A stretch of 64,000 bases of DNA from positions 62,001-126,000 of the forward strand of contig CASFNA010000012.1 of assembly GCA_949295905.1 (NCBI GenBank), given 5' to 3'. The notes below the pieces were generated by a model that saw only the letters and a list, made by a program, of their open reading frames with translations, searched no databases and had not been told where the DNA came from. The stretch comes from an uncultured Prevotellaceae bacterium (GTDB lineage: Bacteria > Bacteroidota > Bacteroidia > Bacteroidales > Bacteroidaceae). A program made the translations under genes and the position numbers. Below are positions 53,663 to 62,404 of this stretch, in pieces (position 1 is the stretch's first letter; each line of letters begins with the position of its first letter).

Positions 53663-54316
53663 ATGATTGAAAAAAGGATAATACGCGCGGCGTTGTTCGA
53701 TTTGGACGGCGTCGTATTCGACACCGAGAGCCAGTACACCGTATTCTGGGGAGAGCAGTTCAGGCTCTACCATCCCGACAAGCCCGGGCTTGAGCATAAA
53801 ATCAAGGGGCAGACGCTGGTGCAGATTTTTGATGCCTGGTTCTCGGACATGAAGGACGAGCAGCCCAAGATTGTCGCCCGTCTTGACGAGTTTGAGCGGA
53901 ACATGAAGTTTGAGTACGTCCGTGGTTTCACGGAGTTTGTTTCCGACCTGCGTCGCAACGGTGTAAAGACGGCAGTTGTGACAAGTTCCAATCTTGCGAA
54001 GATGCAGTCTGTCTACGCTTCTCATCCCGAGTTCAAGGCTATGTTTGATGCGGTGCTTACGTCGGAAGACTTCGAGCGCAGCAAGCCCGACCCCGACTGC
54101 TATCTCAAAGGGGCGGCACTGTTCGGTGCGGAGCGCGGCGATTGCGTAGTGTTTGAGGACAGTTTCAACGGGCTGAAGGCGGGGCGTGCGGCCGGTATGG
54201 CCGTTGTCGGGTTGTCAACAACCAACCAGCCCGATGCCATCCGTCAGTATTGCGACCGCGTAATCCCCGACTATGTCGGTCTTGATTATGACAAGTTGTG
54301 CTCAATGTTACAATAA
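53663..54316 (+). CDS. HAD-family phosphatase, beta-phosphoglucomutase-like
   Basis: 217 residues of HAD subfamily IA. Motif I D13-L-D15-G (FDLDGVVFD), motif II VVTSSN, motif III KPDPDCY and motif IV VFEDSFNGLKAG. The cap domain inserted after motif I is helical. It dephosphorylates or isomerises a sugar phosphate; substrate unknown. ATG at 53663, chosen because upstream in-frame codons run into the promoter. Confidence 0.88.
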   Translation: MIEKRIIRAALFDLDGVVFDTESQYTVFWGEQFRLYHPDKPGLEHKIKGQTLVQIFDAWFSDMKDEQPKIVARLDEFERNMKFEYVRGFTEFVSDLRRNGVKTAVVTSSNLAKMQSVYASHPEFKAMFDAVLTSEDFERSKPDPDCYLKGAALFGAERGDCVVFEDSFNGLKAGRAAGMAVVGLSTTNQPDAIRQYCDRVIPDYVGLDYDKLCSMLQ

Positions 54317-54415
54317 ACTGTTGATTGGCAGGTAGTTGGTAATATTAGTTAATGTGTTGTTATAGATTGTTTTTTGATATGTTTGTTTTACAAAATAAAT
54401 AAAATCATTAGTAAA

Positions 54416-55237
54416 ATGTCAGGATATTTAGTAAGCGATACGCGTAAAGTTACCACACACAGGTTTATCGAAATGAAGCAGCGTGGCGAGAAAATCTCCA
54501 TGCTCACGTCATATGATTTCACTACGGCAGGCATTGTCGATGGCGCAGGAATTGACGGAATATTGGTCGGCGACTCGGCATCCAACGTCATGGTGGGCAA
54601 CACCACCACGCTGCCTATGACCGTAGACCAGATGATTTACCATGCAAGGGCTGTGGTGAACGGTGTCAAGCGCGCCCTCGTGGTGTGCGATATGCCTTTC
54701 GGCAGTTATCAGGTTGACCGCAAGGAGGGTGTCAAGAACGCCATACGCATAATGAAAGAAAGCGGATGCGACGCGCTCAAGCTCGAGGGCGGAGAGGAGA
54801 TAATAGATACCATAAAGGGCATACTCGATGCCGGAATACCCGTAATGGGCCATCTCGGACTTACTCCGCAGAGCATCAACAAGTTTGGAACTTACGCCGT
54901 GCGTGCCAAGGAAGAGGCCGAGGCCGAGAAGCTGTTGGCTGACGCAAGGCTGCTGAGCGAGACGGGATGCTTCAGCGTTGTGCTCGAGAAAGTGCCTGCG
55001 GCTCTTGCCACCGAGGTGTCAAAGGCCATAGCCGTACCTACAATCGGCATCGGCGCAGGTGCCGGTACCGACGGCCAGATACTCGTAGTTGCCGACATGC
55101 TCGGCATGACAAAGGGTTTCAACCCACGCTTCTTGCGCCGCTATGCCGACCTTAATACGGTAATGACCGATGCCATAGGGCAGTATGTGGCCGATGTTAA
55201 GGACGGAGCTTTCCCCAACGCTAACGAGTCTTATTGA
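54416..55237 (+). CDS. panB: 3-methyl-2-oxobutanoate hydroxymethyltransferase
   Basis: First committed step of pantothenate synthesis. 273 residues from [12 protein letters not shown]. It has the barrel and metal/substrate residues of the family: [49 protein letters not shown], and the catalytic loop [15 protein letters not shown]. It is coupled to the MFS gene (TGATG overlap) and separate from panC/panD. Confidence 0.97.
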   Translation: MSGYLVSDTRKVTTHRFIEMKQRGEKISMLTSYDFTTAGIVDGAGIDGILVGDSASNVMVGNTTTLPMTVDQMIYHARAVVNGVKRALVVCDMPFGSYQVDRKEGVKNAIRIMKESGCDALKLEGGEEIIDTIKGILDAGIPVMGHLGLTPQSINKFGTYAVRAKEEAEAEKLLADARLLSETGCFSVVLEKVPAALATEVSKAIAVPTIGIGAGAGTDGQILVVADMLGMTKGFNPRFLRRYADLNTVMTDAIGQYVADVKDGAFPNANESY

Positions 55238-56418
55238 TGGATACGCAGAACACTCCTGTCCACGCAGGGCTGTGGCATAGGGACTTTTGGTTGCTGGCTT
55301 TGGCCAGTTTGTCGCTGACTGCGGCCATGTATCTGCCTCTGCCGTTGCTGCCTGCGTGGATGATGCAGGTGTGCGGATGTACACCGCTTGAGGCGGCGGT
55401 ATGTGTAGGGGTGCCGGGTGTGGGCATATTCATGTTTGGGTGTTTCTGCTCATACCTGGTTCAGCGTTACCGTCGTAATCATGTGTGCATTTATTCGTTA
55501 TTTGTCGTCGCCGTCTGTTTTTATTTCCTCCAGTTCATTCACCGTGGAGTGGGGACGGCTTTAGGCGCGTTCGGCTTGGTTGCCGTTGTGCGTCTGGCGC
55601 AGGGAGCGTTGTTCGGACTGGCGCAGATGGTGCTGTCGAGCACATTGATTATAGACACTTGCGAGTCGTTCCGCCGCACCGAAGCCAATTATTCGGCGGC
55701 GTGGTTCTCACGGTTGGCCTTGTCGTTAGGGCCTATGGCGGCTCTTGCCTTGTCGCCGTTGGCAGGCTTCGGCAGCGTGATGGTCGTTGGAGCAATCTTG
55801 TGCATTGTGGCTGTTATTCTCATATCAGCGGTAAAGTTCCCTTTTAAAGCTCCTGAGGATATTGTACGCCATGTGTCGGCCGACCGCTTTTTCCTGCCGC
55901 AGGGCAAGTGGCTTTTTGTCAATTTCCTGTTTGTTACGGCTGCCGTAGGTTTGGTTTTTTCAATCAACGGCACCGCATATTTTTACGGGATGCTGTCCGT
56001 AGGCTTTGTCCTGTCCCTGTTGGCCGCCCGTTTTGTGTTTGCCAACGCCGAGCTGAAGAGCGAGGCAGTAACGGGCATAGCGCTCATGATAGCCGCCTTG
56101 CTGGTGATGTTGGCAGACGATGACGGCACTGCCTCATCGCTTGTGCCGGTGCTTATGGGTTGCGGAATGGGGGTTGTCGGCTCGCGCTTCCTGCTGTTCT
56201 TCATAAAGCTTAGTCCGCATTGCAGGCGTGGCACGTCGCAAAGTACGTATTTCCTGGCTTGCGAGTCGGGTTTGTCGGTTGGATTGTTCCTTGGCTACGG
56301 TTTCTTTTATGGCGCCAGCCATGACGCAGTAGTGTTGTCACTGGTATTGTGCAGTATTGCTTTGGCGATGTACGTAGTGTTCACCCACAGGTGGTATGTG
56401 AAGCATAAGAACAGATAA
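55237..56418 (+). CDS. MFS transporter
   Basis: 393 residues with about 12 hydrophobic segments; no signal peptide. The loop between segments 2 and 3 reads YLVQRYRRNHVCIY, a weak form of the MFS signature. The substrate is not known. It starts on the A of the panB stop codon and so is translationally coupled, which hints at transport of a pantothenate-related or other small molecule, but this is weak evidence. Confidence 0.8.
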   Translation: MDTQNTPVHAGLWHRDFWLLALASLSLTAAMYLPLPLLPAWMMQVCGCTPLEAAVCVGVPGVGIFMFGCFCSYLVQRYRRNHVCIYSLFVVAVCFYFLQFIHRGVGTALGAFGLVAVVRLAQGALFGLAQMVLSSTLIIDTCESFRRTEANYSAAWFSRLALSLGPMAALALSPLAGFGSVMVVGAILCIVAVILISAVKFPFKAPEDIVRHVSADRFFLPQGKWLFVNFLFVTAAVGLVFSINGTAYFYGMLSVGFVLSLLAARFVFANAELKSEAVTGIALMIAALLVMLADDDGTASSLVPVLMGCGMGVVGSRFLLFFIKLSPHCRRGTSQSTYFLACESGLSVGLFLGYGFFYGASHDAVVLSLVLCSIALAMYVVFTHRWYVKHKNR

Positions 56419-56483
56419 ATAACCGTATAATGTGATGCGCAGGTTAACCGTCTGATTTGCAGAAGGTTGCCTGTTGTCTTGCA

Positions 56484-56571
56484 ATATGCGGCCTTTCGCA
56501 TCGTGAAAGGCCGCATATTGCGTTGTAAAAGGCCGTCTTTCGCATCGTGAAAGACGGCCTTTTGTGTGTGC
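56484..56571. repeat. 22-bp-period intergenic array, 4 units as two perfect hairpins (MFS / DUF4491)
   Basis: Cores ATATGCGGCCTTT (56484) and AAAGGCCGCATAT (56506) are exact reverse complements; AAAGGCCGTCTTT (56528) and AAAGACGGCCTTT (56550) are also exact reverse complements. Linkers 1 and 3 are both CGCATCGTG. It lies between two same-strand genes. The remaining gap from 56575 to 56690 shows nothing else. Confidence 0.9.
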
Positions 56572-56691
56572 GCCGGTTGTATATCGGCAGGCGTATGCTT
56601 TCGACGCTTTAGCCGTCGCGTTTCAATATGCCAACAATATGTTTCAAATTCCTTGTTTTTGTAAAGACATGCCCTATTTACTCCGATTTGC

Positions 56692-56723
56692 TTTGCATGG
56701 ATAAGAAAATATTATTATATTTG
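56692..56723 (+). promoter_or_regulatory. Promoter of the DUF4491-rlmH unit
   Basis: TTTG at 56692-56695, 20 bp, TATATTTG at 56716-56723, about 36 bp before the ATG. Confidence 0.72.
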
Positions 56724-56758
56724 CAGTCAGTAAACGTCTCTTAAGTTAAAGAAAAACA

Positions 56759-57064
56759 ATGATGCTGCATTTTACGGGAATTGTCATCGCCATATCGTGT
56801 TTCCTTATAATCGGGCTATTCCATCCGATTGTGATAAAGACAGAATATTACACAGGTACAAAATATTGGTGGACGTTCCTTGTTGCAGGTCTGGCATGTG
56901 TCGTTGCGGCTTTGTTCGTAGCCAACCCGGTGGTGTCGGCGGTGCTCGGCATATTCGGTGCTTCATGTCTGTGGTCGATAAAGGAACTGTTTGAACAGCG
57001 CGACAGGGTGAAGAAAGGATGGTTTCCCATGAATCCTAAGCGCAAGAACGAGTATCAGGCATGA
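56759..57064 (+). CDS. DUF4491 family membrane protein
   Basis: 101 residues with three hydrophobic helices (about 4-24, 37-55 and 58-74), a conserved FHPIVIKTEYYTGTKYWWTF loop and a basic C-terminus (PMNPKRKNEY). Member of a Bacteroidota-wide small membrane family of unknown role. It lies 21 bp before rlmH. Two consecutive ATGs make the start ambiguous by one codon. Confidence 0.82.
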   Translation: MMLHFTGIVIAISCFLIIGLFHPIVIKTEYYTGTKYWWTFLVAGLACVVAALFVANPVVSAVLGIFGASCLWSIKELFEQRDRVKKGWFPMNPKRKNEYQA

Positions 57065-57085
57065 ACACATATAACCTGAAAACGT

Positions 57086-57556
57086 ATGAAAACCACATTG
57101 CTACTTGTAGGAAAGACGACAGGGAAACTGTATGCCGAAGCCATTGAGGACTATGCAAGCCGCATAAACCACTATATACCTTTTAATATAAAGGTTATAC
57201 CTGAATTGAAAAACAGCAAGAACCTGACCGAAAAGCAGCAAAAGGAAAAGGAAGGCGAACTTATACTGAAAGCCATTGAAGACAAGAGCTTCGTGGTGTT
57301 GCTTGACGAGCACGGCAAGGAATACCGTAGCGTCGAATTCGCGTCGTGGCTTGAGAACCGGCAGCAGACGGCACGCAGCCTTACATTCGTTGTGGGTGGC
57401 CCTTACGGCTTTTCACAGGCTGTGTACGACAGGGCTGACGGCAAGGTGTCGCTTTCGCGCATGACGCTGTCGCACCAGATGGTCAGGCTCGTGTTCATAG
57501 AGCAGGTTTACCGTGCCTGCACAATAATGAAGAACGAGCCTTACCACCATGAATGA
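57086..57556 (+). CDS. rlmH: 23S rRNA (pseudouridine1915-N3)-methyltransferase RlmH
   Basis: SPOUT-class methyltransferase acting on 70S ribosomes. 156 residues as usual. Knot motifs VVLLDEHGKEY (about 69-79), FVVGGPYGFSQ (about 102-112) and LSRMTLSHQMVRLVFIEQVYRA at the C-terminus. It lies in tandem with the DUF4491 gene. Confidence 0.96.
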   Translation: MKTTLLLVGKTTGKLYAEAIEDYASRINHYIPFNIKVIPELKNSKNLTEKQQKEKEGELILKAIEDKSFVVLLDEHGKEYRSVEFASWLENRQQTARSLTFVVGGPYGFSQAVYDRADGKVSLSRMTLSHQMVRLVFIEQVYRACTIMKNEPYHHE

Positions 57557-57601
57557 GGCTCAATGGAAAAACATTAAAAACTTTTATAAAGACTTTTTGA
57601 T

Positions 57602-58777
57602 ATGGAAAAAACATGGAGATGGTTCGGCAAGAACGACAAGATAACCTTGTCTATGCTGAAACAAATTGGCGTGGAGGGCATCGTCACCGCCCTGCACGAC
57701 GTTCCGAACGGAGAAGTTTGGACGCGCGAGAAAATCCGTGACCTGCGTGAATACATCGAAAGCTACGGTATGCGCTGGTCTGTTGTGGAGAGCCTGCCCG
57801 TATGCGAAAGCATAAAGTACGCAGGTCCTGACCGCGACCAACTGATTGAGAACTATAAAGAGAGCCTTAAGAATCTCGGACTTGAGGGCGTGCACACCAT
57901 CTGCTACAACTTCATGCCTGTGCTCGACTGGGCGCGCACAGACCTGACGCATCCCAACCCCGACGGTACGAGCAACCTTTATTTCAGCCATGCCCAGTTC
58001 GCTTACTTCGACTGCTGCATTCTGAAACGCGAGGGTGCGGAGAAGGATTACAGCCCGGAGGTAATGGCGGAGGTGGAGAAACTGAAGCAGACCATGACTC
58101 CGGAGGACAACCACAAGCTGGTTGACACCATCATTGTGAAGACACAGGGCTTCGTAAACGGCAACATTACCGAGAACGACGAGCACCCGGTTGAACTGTT
58201 CCGCCAGCTGCTCGACCTTTACAAGGGCATTACTAAAGACCAGCTGCGCGAGAACATGCGCTACTTCCTGGCGGCCATCATGCCCACCTGCAACGAATAC
58301 GGAATGTACATGTGCGTACATCCTGACGACCCACCATTCCCCATTCTCGGCCTTCCTCGCATCGTAACGTGCGACGACGACATCAACTGGTTCCTAAAGG
58401 CGGTGGACGACCCGCACAACGGCTTGACGTTCTGCGCAGGCTCTTTGTCTGCCGGAGCGCACAACAATGTGGTGGAGTTGGCGCGCAAATATGCCGGCCG
58501 CACATGGTTTGTACACATGCGCTCGTGCAAGGTTTTCCCAAACGGCGACTTTACCGAGGCTTCGCATCTTGGCGGACGTGCCGACCTCATAGAGCTGGCG
58601 CGCATATTCGAGAAAACGAATCCGAAGCTTCCGATGCGTGTTGACCATGGTCCCAACATGCTTGGCGATGAAAACCGAGGCTACAATGCCGGTTACACGT
58701 TCCTCGGCCGCATGTTTGCCATGGGACAGGTGCAGGGCATCCTTGCAACTGTTGACCGCGAGTTAGGAATAAATTAA
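57602..58777 (+). CDS. uxuA: Mannonate dehydratase
   Basis: Dehydrates D-mannonate to 2-keto-3-deoxygluconate in glucuronate breakdown. 391 residues with the family start MEKTWRWFGKNDKI, HDVPNGEVW, metal residues in HTICYNFMPV, CVHPDDPPFP, GSLSAGAHN, WFVHMRSCKV and RVDHGPNMLGD. It is followed by an SDR oxidoreductase gene. Confidence 0.97.
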   Translation: MEKTWRWFGKNDKITLSMLKQIGVEGIVTALHDVPNGEVWTREKIRDLREYIESYGMRWSVVESLPVCESIKYAGPDRDQLIENYKESLKNLGLEGVHTICYNFMPVLDWARTDLTHPNPDGTSNLYFSHAQFAYFDCCILKREGAEKDYSPEVMAEVEKLKQTMTPEDNHKLVDTIIVKTQGFVNGNITENDEHPVELFRQLLDLYKGITKDQLRENMRYFLAAIMPTCNEYGMYMCVHPDDPPFPILGLPRIVTCDDDINWFLKAVDDPHNGLTFCAGSLSAGAHNNVVELARKYAGRTWFVHMRSCKVFPNGDFTEASHLGGRADLIELARIFEKTNPKLPMRVDHGPNMLGDENRGYNAGYTFLGRMFAMGQVQGILATVDRELGIN

Positions 58778-58802
58778 GAATTAAGAGTTAAGAATTAAGA
58801 AA
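58774..58802. repeat. Single-arm TTAAGAA-type repeat after uxuA
   Basis: A run of TTAAGAA/TTAAGAG heptamers starting in the last codons of uxuA. No complementary arm follows, unlike at 42007, 46322 and 47155. Confidence 0.6.
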
Positions 58803-58876
58803 AATACCATTGTTCATATGTAAGGCTGATTTGGCTTATATGCCCCCATTGGCCTTATCTAAAATATTAAAACACA

Positions 58877-59689
58877 ATGAACGAATTATTTAACATCAAG
58901 GATTACGTCGTAGTAATAACGGGCGGAACGGGCATTCTCGGCCGCACAATAGCGAAATATCTTGCAAACAACGGAGCGCAGGTTGTAATCCTCGGCCGCA
59001 AGGAAGAGGTGGGCAAGGAGATAGTGGACGACATCGTGAAGGACGGTGGCAAGGCCGAATTCATGAAGACGGACGTGATGGATTATGCCGCTGTTCAGAA
59101 GAACTGCGACGACATAATTGCAAAGTACGGACGCATAGACACGTTGCTCAATGCAGCCGGAGGCAACATGGCCGGGGCGACTATAACTCCCGACCAGACC
59201 TTCTTCGACCTGAAAGTAGAGGAATTCCAGAAGGTGCTCAATCTTAACCTTACAGGCACGGTTATACCTACGCAGGTGTTCCTCAAGCCTATGGTAAAGC
59301 AGGGCAAAGGCTCGATAATCAACTTCTCGTCAATGGCTGCGTTCCGTCCGATGACCCGTGTGTGCGGATATGCGGCAGCAAAGGCCGGCATAAGCAACTT
59401 TACTGCGTTCATGGCGACAGAGTGCGCCAAGAAGTTCGGCGAAGGCATTCGTGTTAACGCCATAGCTCCCGGTTTCTTCATAACCGAGCAGAACCGTGCG
59501 TTGTTGACCAATCCCGACGGCTCTTATACCCAGCGCGGCAACGATGTGGTACGTCAGACACCGTTTGGACGCATGGGCGACCCGGAAGAACTTTGCGGAA
59601 CAATACATTATTTGATGAGCGACGCCGCCAAGTTCGTGACGGGTACTGTGGCTGTTGTTGACGGAGGATTCAACACATTTGCGATGTAA
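58877..59689 (+). CDS. SDR-family oxidoreductase, probable D-mannonate oxidoreductase
   Basis: 270 residues. NAD(P) motif TGGTGILG (about 15-22), NAAGGNMAGA, catalytic Ser in INFSSMAAF and Y-x3-K in GYAAAKAG, plus the family finger APGFFITEQNRAL. SDRs directly after uxuA in Bacteroidales are taken to reduce fructuronate to mannonate, the job done by the unrelated UxuB in enterobacteria. Function inferred from context. Confidence 0.85.
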   Translation: MNELFNIKDYVVVITGGTGILGRTIAKYLANNGAQVVILGRKEEVGKEIVDDIVKDGGKAEFMKTDVMDYAAVQKNCDDIIAKYGRIDTLLNAAGGNMAGATITPDQTFFDLKVEEFQKVLNLNLTGTVIPTQVFLKPMVKQGKGSIINFSSMAAFRPMTRVCGYAAAKAGISNFTAFMATECAKKFGEGIRVNAIAPGFFITEQNRALLTNPDGSYTQRGNDVVRQTPFGRMGDPEELCGTIHYLMSDAAKFVTGTVAVVDGGFNTFAM

Positions 59690-59701
59690 TATATTTGGTT
59701 G

Positions 59702-59791
59702 ACAAGTAGACAGGAAACAAGCGGAGTCCGGTCTGCATCAATTGTTGATGGCAAGGCCTGTGTATGTTCTGCCCGTTTCTTGTCTATTTGT
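59702..59791 (+). terminator. Possible stem-loop after the SDR gene
   Basis: ACAAGTAGACAGGAAAC (59702) and GTTTCTTGTCTATTTGT (59775) pair at 15 of 17 across a 56-nt loop. Confidence 0.4.
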
Positions 59792-59869
59792 ATGCGTTGG
59801 AAATGTAATCACGCAAACCTTTACGTGTTTTTAACGCGTAAAAACTGAACACATTATCGAATAATACTG

Positions 59870-59877
59870 TATTTTTG
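59870..59877 (+). promoter_or_regulatory. -7 box of uxaB
   Basis: TATTTTTG, about 40 bp before the ATG. No clear TTTG upstream. Confidence 0.42.
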
Positions 59878-59915
59878 CAACAAAATTAATAAAAACGAAT
59901 TTAGTAAATCAAATC

Positions 59916-61364
59916 ATGAAAAAATTACAAGCATTAAACAAGAGGACTGCGCCTAAGAGCGTAATGCCAGAGAAAGTAATCCAGTTTGGTGAAGGAAACT
60001 TCCTTCGTGCGTTTGTTGATTGGATTATCTATAACATGAACCAGAAAACAGACTTCAACGGGTCTGTCGTAATAGTGCAGCCTCTTGGCGGTGGAATGAT
60101 AGACAAGCTTAACGGTCAAGACTGCCTCTATCATGTAAACCTGCAAGGACTTGAGGATGGCAAGCCCGTAAACAGCCTTACGCGTATAGACTGTGTCAGC
60201 CGTGCATTAAGCCCATATTCACAGAACGAGGCGTTTATGGCACTTGCAGACCAGCCGGAGATGCGTTTCGTAATATCAAATACCACCGAGGCTGGTATTG
60301 CTTTTGACCCGACTTGCAAGCTTGATGACGCTCCTGCAAGTTCATATCCGGGCAAGCTTGTACAGTTGCTTTATCGCCGTTACCAGACATTCAACGGCGA
60401 CCCGACAAAGGGACTTATCATATTTCCTTGCGAGCTTATATTCCTTAACGGACATGTGCTTAAGGACTGTATCTACAAATACATAGAACTGTGGAACCTT
60501 GGCGAAGGTTTTAAGAAATGGTTTACAGAGTGCTGTGGCGTTTACGCTACTTTGGTAGACCGTATCGTACCGGGCTTCCCTCGTAAGGAAATCAAGGAAA
60601 TACAGCAGAAAATCAGCTATGAGGACAACCTCGTGGTACAGGCCGAGATTTTCCATCTTTGGGTAATCGAGGCACCGAAAGAGATTGCGGAAGAGTTCCC
60701 GGCAGACAAGGCCGGACTGCATGTCCTCTTTGTTCCGTCGGAAGAACCGTATCACGAGCGTAAGGTTACTTTGCTCAACGGTCCTCATACGGTGCTTAGT
60801 CCGGTGGCATTCCTTAGCGGCATCAACATTGTACGCGATGCTTGTAAAGACCCTGTTGTAGGCAAGTACATCCATAAGGTACAGTTCGAGGAGCTTATGG
60901 AAACTCTTAACTTGCCGAAAGACGAGCTTCAGAAGTTTGCAAGCGACGTGCTTGAGCGTTTCATGAACCCGTTTGTTGACCACCAGGTGACAAGCATCAT
61001 GCTAAATTCGTTCCCCAAGTACCAGACTCGCGACCTGCCGGGTGTCAAGACCTATCTTGAGCGTAAGGGTGAACTTCCACAAGGACTTGTGTTCGGTCTT
61101 GCTGCCATCATCACTTATTACAAGGGTGGTACGCGTGCGGACGGAACGGAGATTGTGCCTAATGACTCGCAGGAAATCATGGACTTGCTTAAAAATCTCT
61201 GGGCTACGGGCGATACGCAGAAGGTAACTGACGGAGTCCTCGCCGCTACACAAATATGGGGAGAAGACCTTAATAATATTAAGGGGCTTAACGCTCTTGT
61301 CAAGAAAGACCTCGACCTTATCCAGGAAAAGGGAATGCTTGAGGCTGTGAAGACTATACTCTAA
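59916..61364 (+). CDS. uxaB: Tagaturonate reductase (altronate oxidoreductase)
   Basis: Interconverts tagaturonate and altronate in galacturonate (pectin) breakdown. 482 residues of the mannitol dehydrogenase family: N-terminal VIQFGEGNFLRAFVDW (NAD site), ISNTTEAGI, GLIIFPCELI, and the C-domain K-x5-N-x-x-H-like VTLLNGPHTVLSP. Together with uxuA and the SDR gene it covers both hexuronate branches. Confidence 0.93.
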   Translation: MKKLQALNKRTAPKSVMPEKVIQFGEGNFLRAFVDWIIYNMNQKTDFNGSVVIVQPLGGGMIDKLNGQDCLYHVNLQGLEDGKPVNSLTRIDCVSRALSPYSQNEAFMALADQPEMRFVISNTTEAGIAFDPTCKLDDAPASSYPGKLVQLLYRRYQTFNGDPTKGLIIFPCELIFLNGHVLKDCIYKYIELWNLGEGFKKWFTECCGVYATLVDRIVPGFPRKEIKEIQQKISYEDNLVVQAEIFHLWVIEAPKEIAEEFPADKAGLHVLFVPSEEPYHERKVTLLNGPHTVLSPVAFLSGINIVRDACKDPVVGKYIHKVQFEELMETLNLPKDELQKFASDVLERFMNPFVDHQVTSIMLNSFPKYQTRDLPGVKTYLERKGELPQGLVFGLAAIITYYKGGTRADGTEIVPNDSQEIMDLLKNLWATGDTQKVTDGVLAATQIWGEDLNNIKGLNALVKKDLDLIQEKGMLEAVKTIL

Positions 61365-61386
61365 ACGTAGGTTTAAAATACAGGAC

Positions 61387-61463
61387 GGGGTAAAAAGGCT
61401 AAAGTTTGGATTTGATGTTGATTTGTCAGGCATCTTGAAACTTAACCTTTTTACCCTTTTTGT
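61387..61463 (+). terminator. uxaB terminator
   Basis: GGGTAAAAAGGCTAAAGTTT (61388) and AAACTTAACCTTTTTACCC (61438), 17 of 19 paired, followed by TTTTTG. Confidence 0.78.
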
Positions 61464-61480
61464 TTTTCTATATTTATCAG

Positions 61481-62218
61481 ATGGGCGATTTGGCAAGTCT
61501 TTTGACACGGTATGCAGACCAATATGAGACGGCGGACTTTCTGCCTGCCGACCCCAGTTGGTTTATGCACCAGGTGGAAGGGACAGAAAATCAAGAGGTT
61601 ACGGCTTTCATAGCTTCATGCTTGAGCTATGGCAGTAGAAAACAGTTCATGCCAAAGATTCAGTTCTTTCTTGATGTTTCAGGAAGAAATGTTTATGATT
61701 GGGTGATAAGCGGAAAATACGGGAAAGACGTGCCCGATGATGACGGAAAGTGCTTTTATCGTCTTTATACGTGGCATACAATACATTCGTTGCTCGCCGC
61801 CATACAGCAGATGCTCCATGAACATGGCAGCATCGGGTGCTATGTGAAGGCTTGTGCCACAGATGGTTTTTCTGCCGTTAAATGCCTTACGGATTATTTT
61901 TCGAGAAAAGGGATAGAGACAATAATACCGAAAAACACAACTTCCGCCTGTAAGCGTGTGTGCATGTTTTTGCGTTGGATGGTGCGTGACGGCTCTCCTG
62001 TAGACCTTGGATTATGGAGCGGATTCATAGACAAGCGTACTTTGATTATTCCTATGGACACACATGTTCTGCAAGAAGCCAACCGCCTTGGGCTTATCAA
62101 TGCCAAGACGGCTTCCATGTCTGTGGCAAGGAGATTGTCGACCAGGCTTGCCGAGATTTTTCCCGACGACCCGATGAAAGGAGATTTCGCATTGTTCGGT
62201 TATGGCGTGAACCATTGA
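61481..62218 (+). CDS. TIGR02757 (DUF2400) family protein
   Basis: 245 residues from MGDLASLLTRYADQY. It has the family pattern: TAFIASCLSYGSRKQFMPK near the start, a helix-hairpin-helix-like middle and the closing segment SPVDLGLWSGFIDKRTLIIPMDTHV with DDPMKGDFALFGYGV. The fold recalls HhH DNA glycosylases, so a role in nucleic acid repair is possible but unproven. It stands alone. Confidence 0.85.
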   Translation: MGDLASLLTRYADQYETADFLPADPSWFMHQVEGTENQEVTAFIASCLSYGSRKQFMPKIQFFLDVSGRNVYDWVISGKYGKDVPDDDGKCFYRLYTWHTIHSLLAAIQQMLHEHGSIGCYVKACATDGFSAVKCLTDYFSRKGIETIIPKNTTSACKRVCMFLRWMVRDGSPVDLGLWSGFIDKRTLIIPMDTHVLQEANRLGLINAKTASMSVARRLSTRLAEIFPDDPMKGDFALFGYGVNH

Positions 62219-62299
62219 CACATTGATGAAAATGCGCTAAAAATCGATGAAAAAGAGTGAAAAATATTCAGTACAATGGTGTTTTTTACTTTTATTTAT

Positions 62300-62307
62300 T
62301 ATCTTTG
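62300..62307 (+). promoter_or_regulatory. -7 box of the phosphoglucomutase gene
   Basis: TATCTTTG about 98 bp before the ATG at 62405, with no clear TTTG upstream. Confidence 0.42.
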
Positions 62308-62404
62308 TAGCAAGATAAGGCTTATTCTGTTGTTTCGGCGCGCTGCCTGTTTTCAGTCTTTGCCTTATTCCTTGTAACACGAATTACTAACATTTAATAA
62401 TAGT

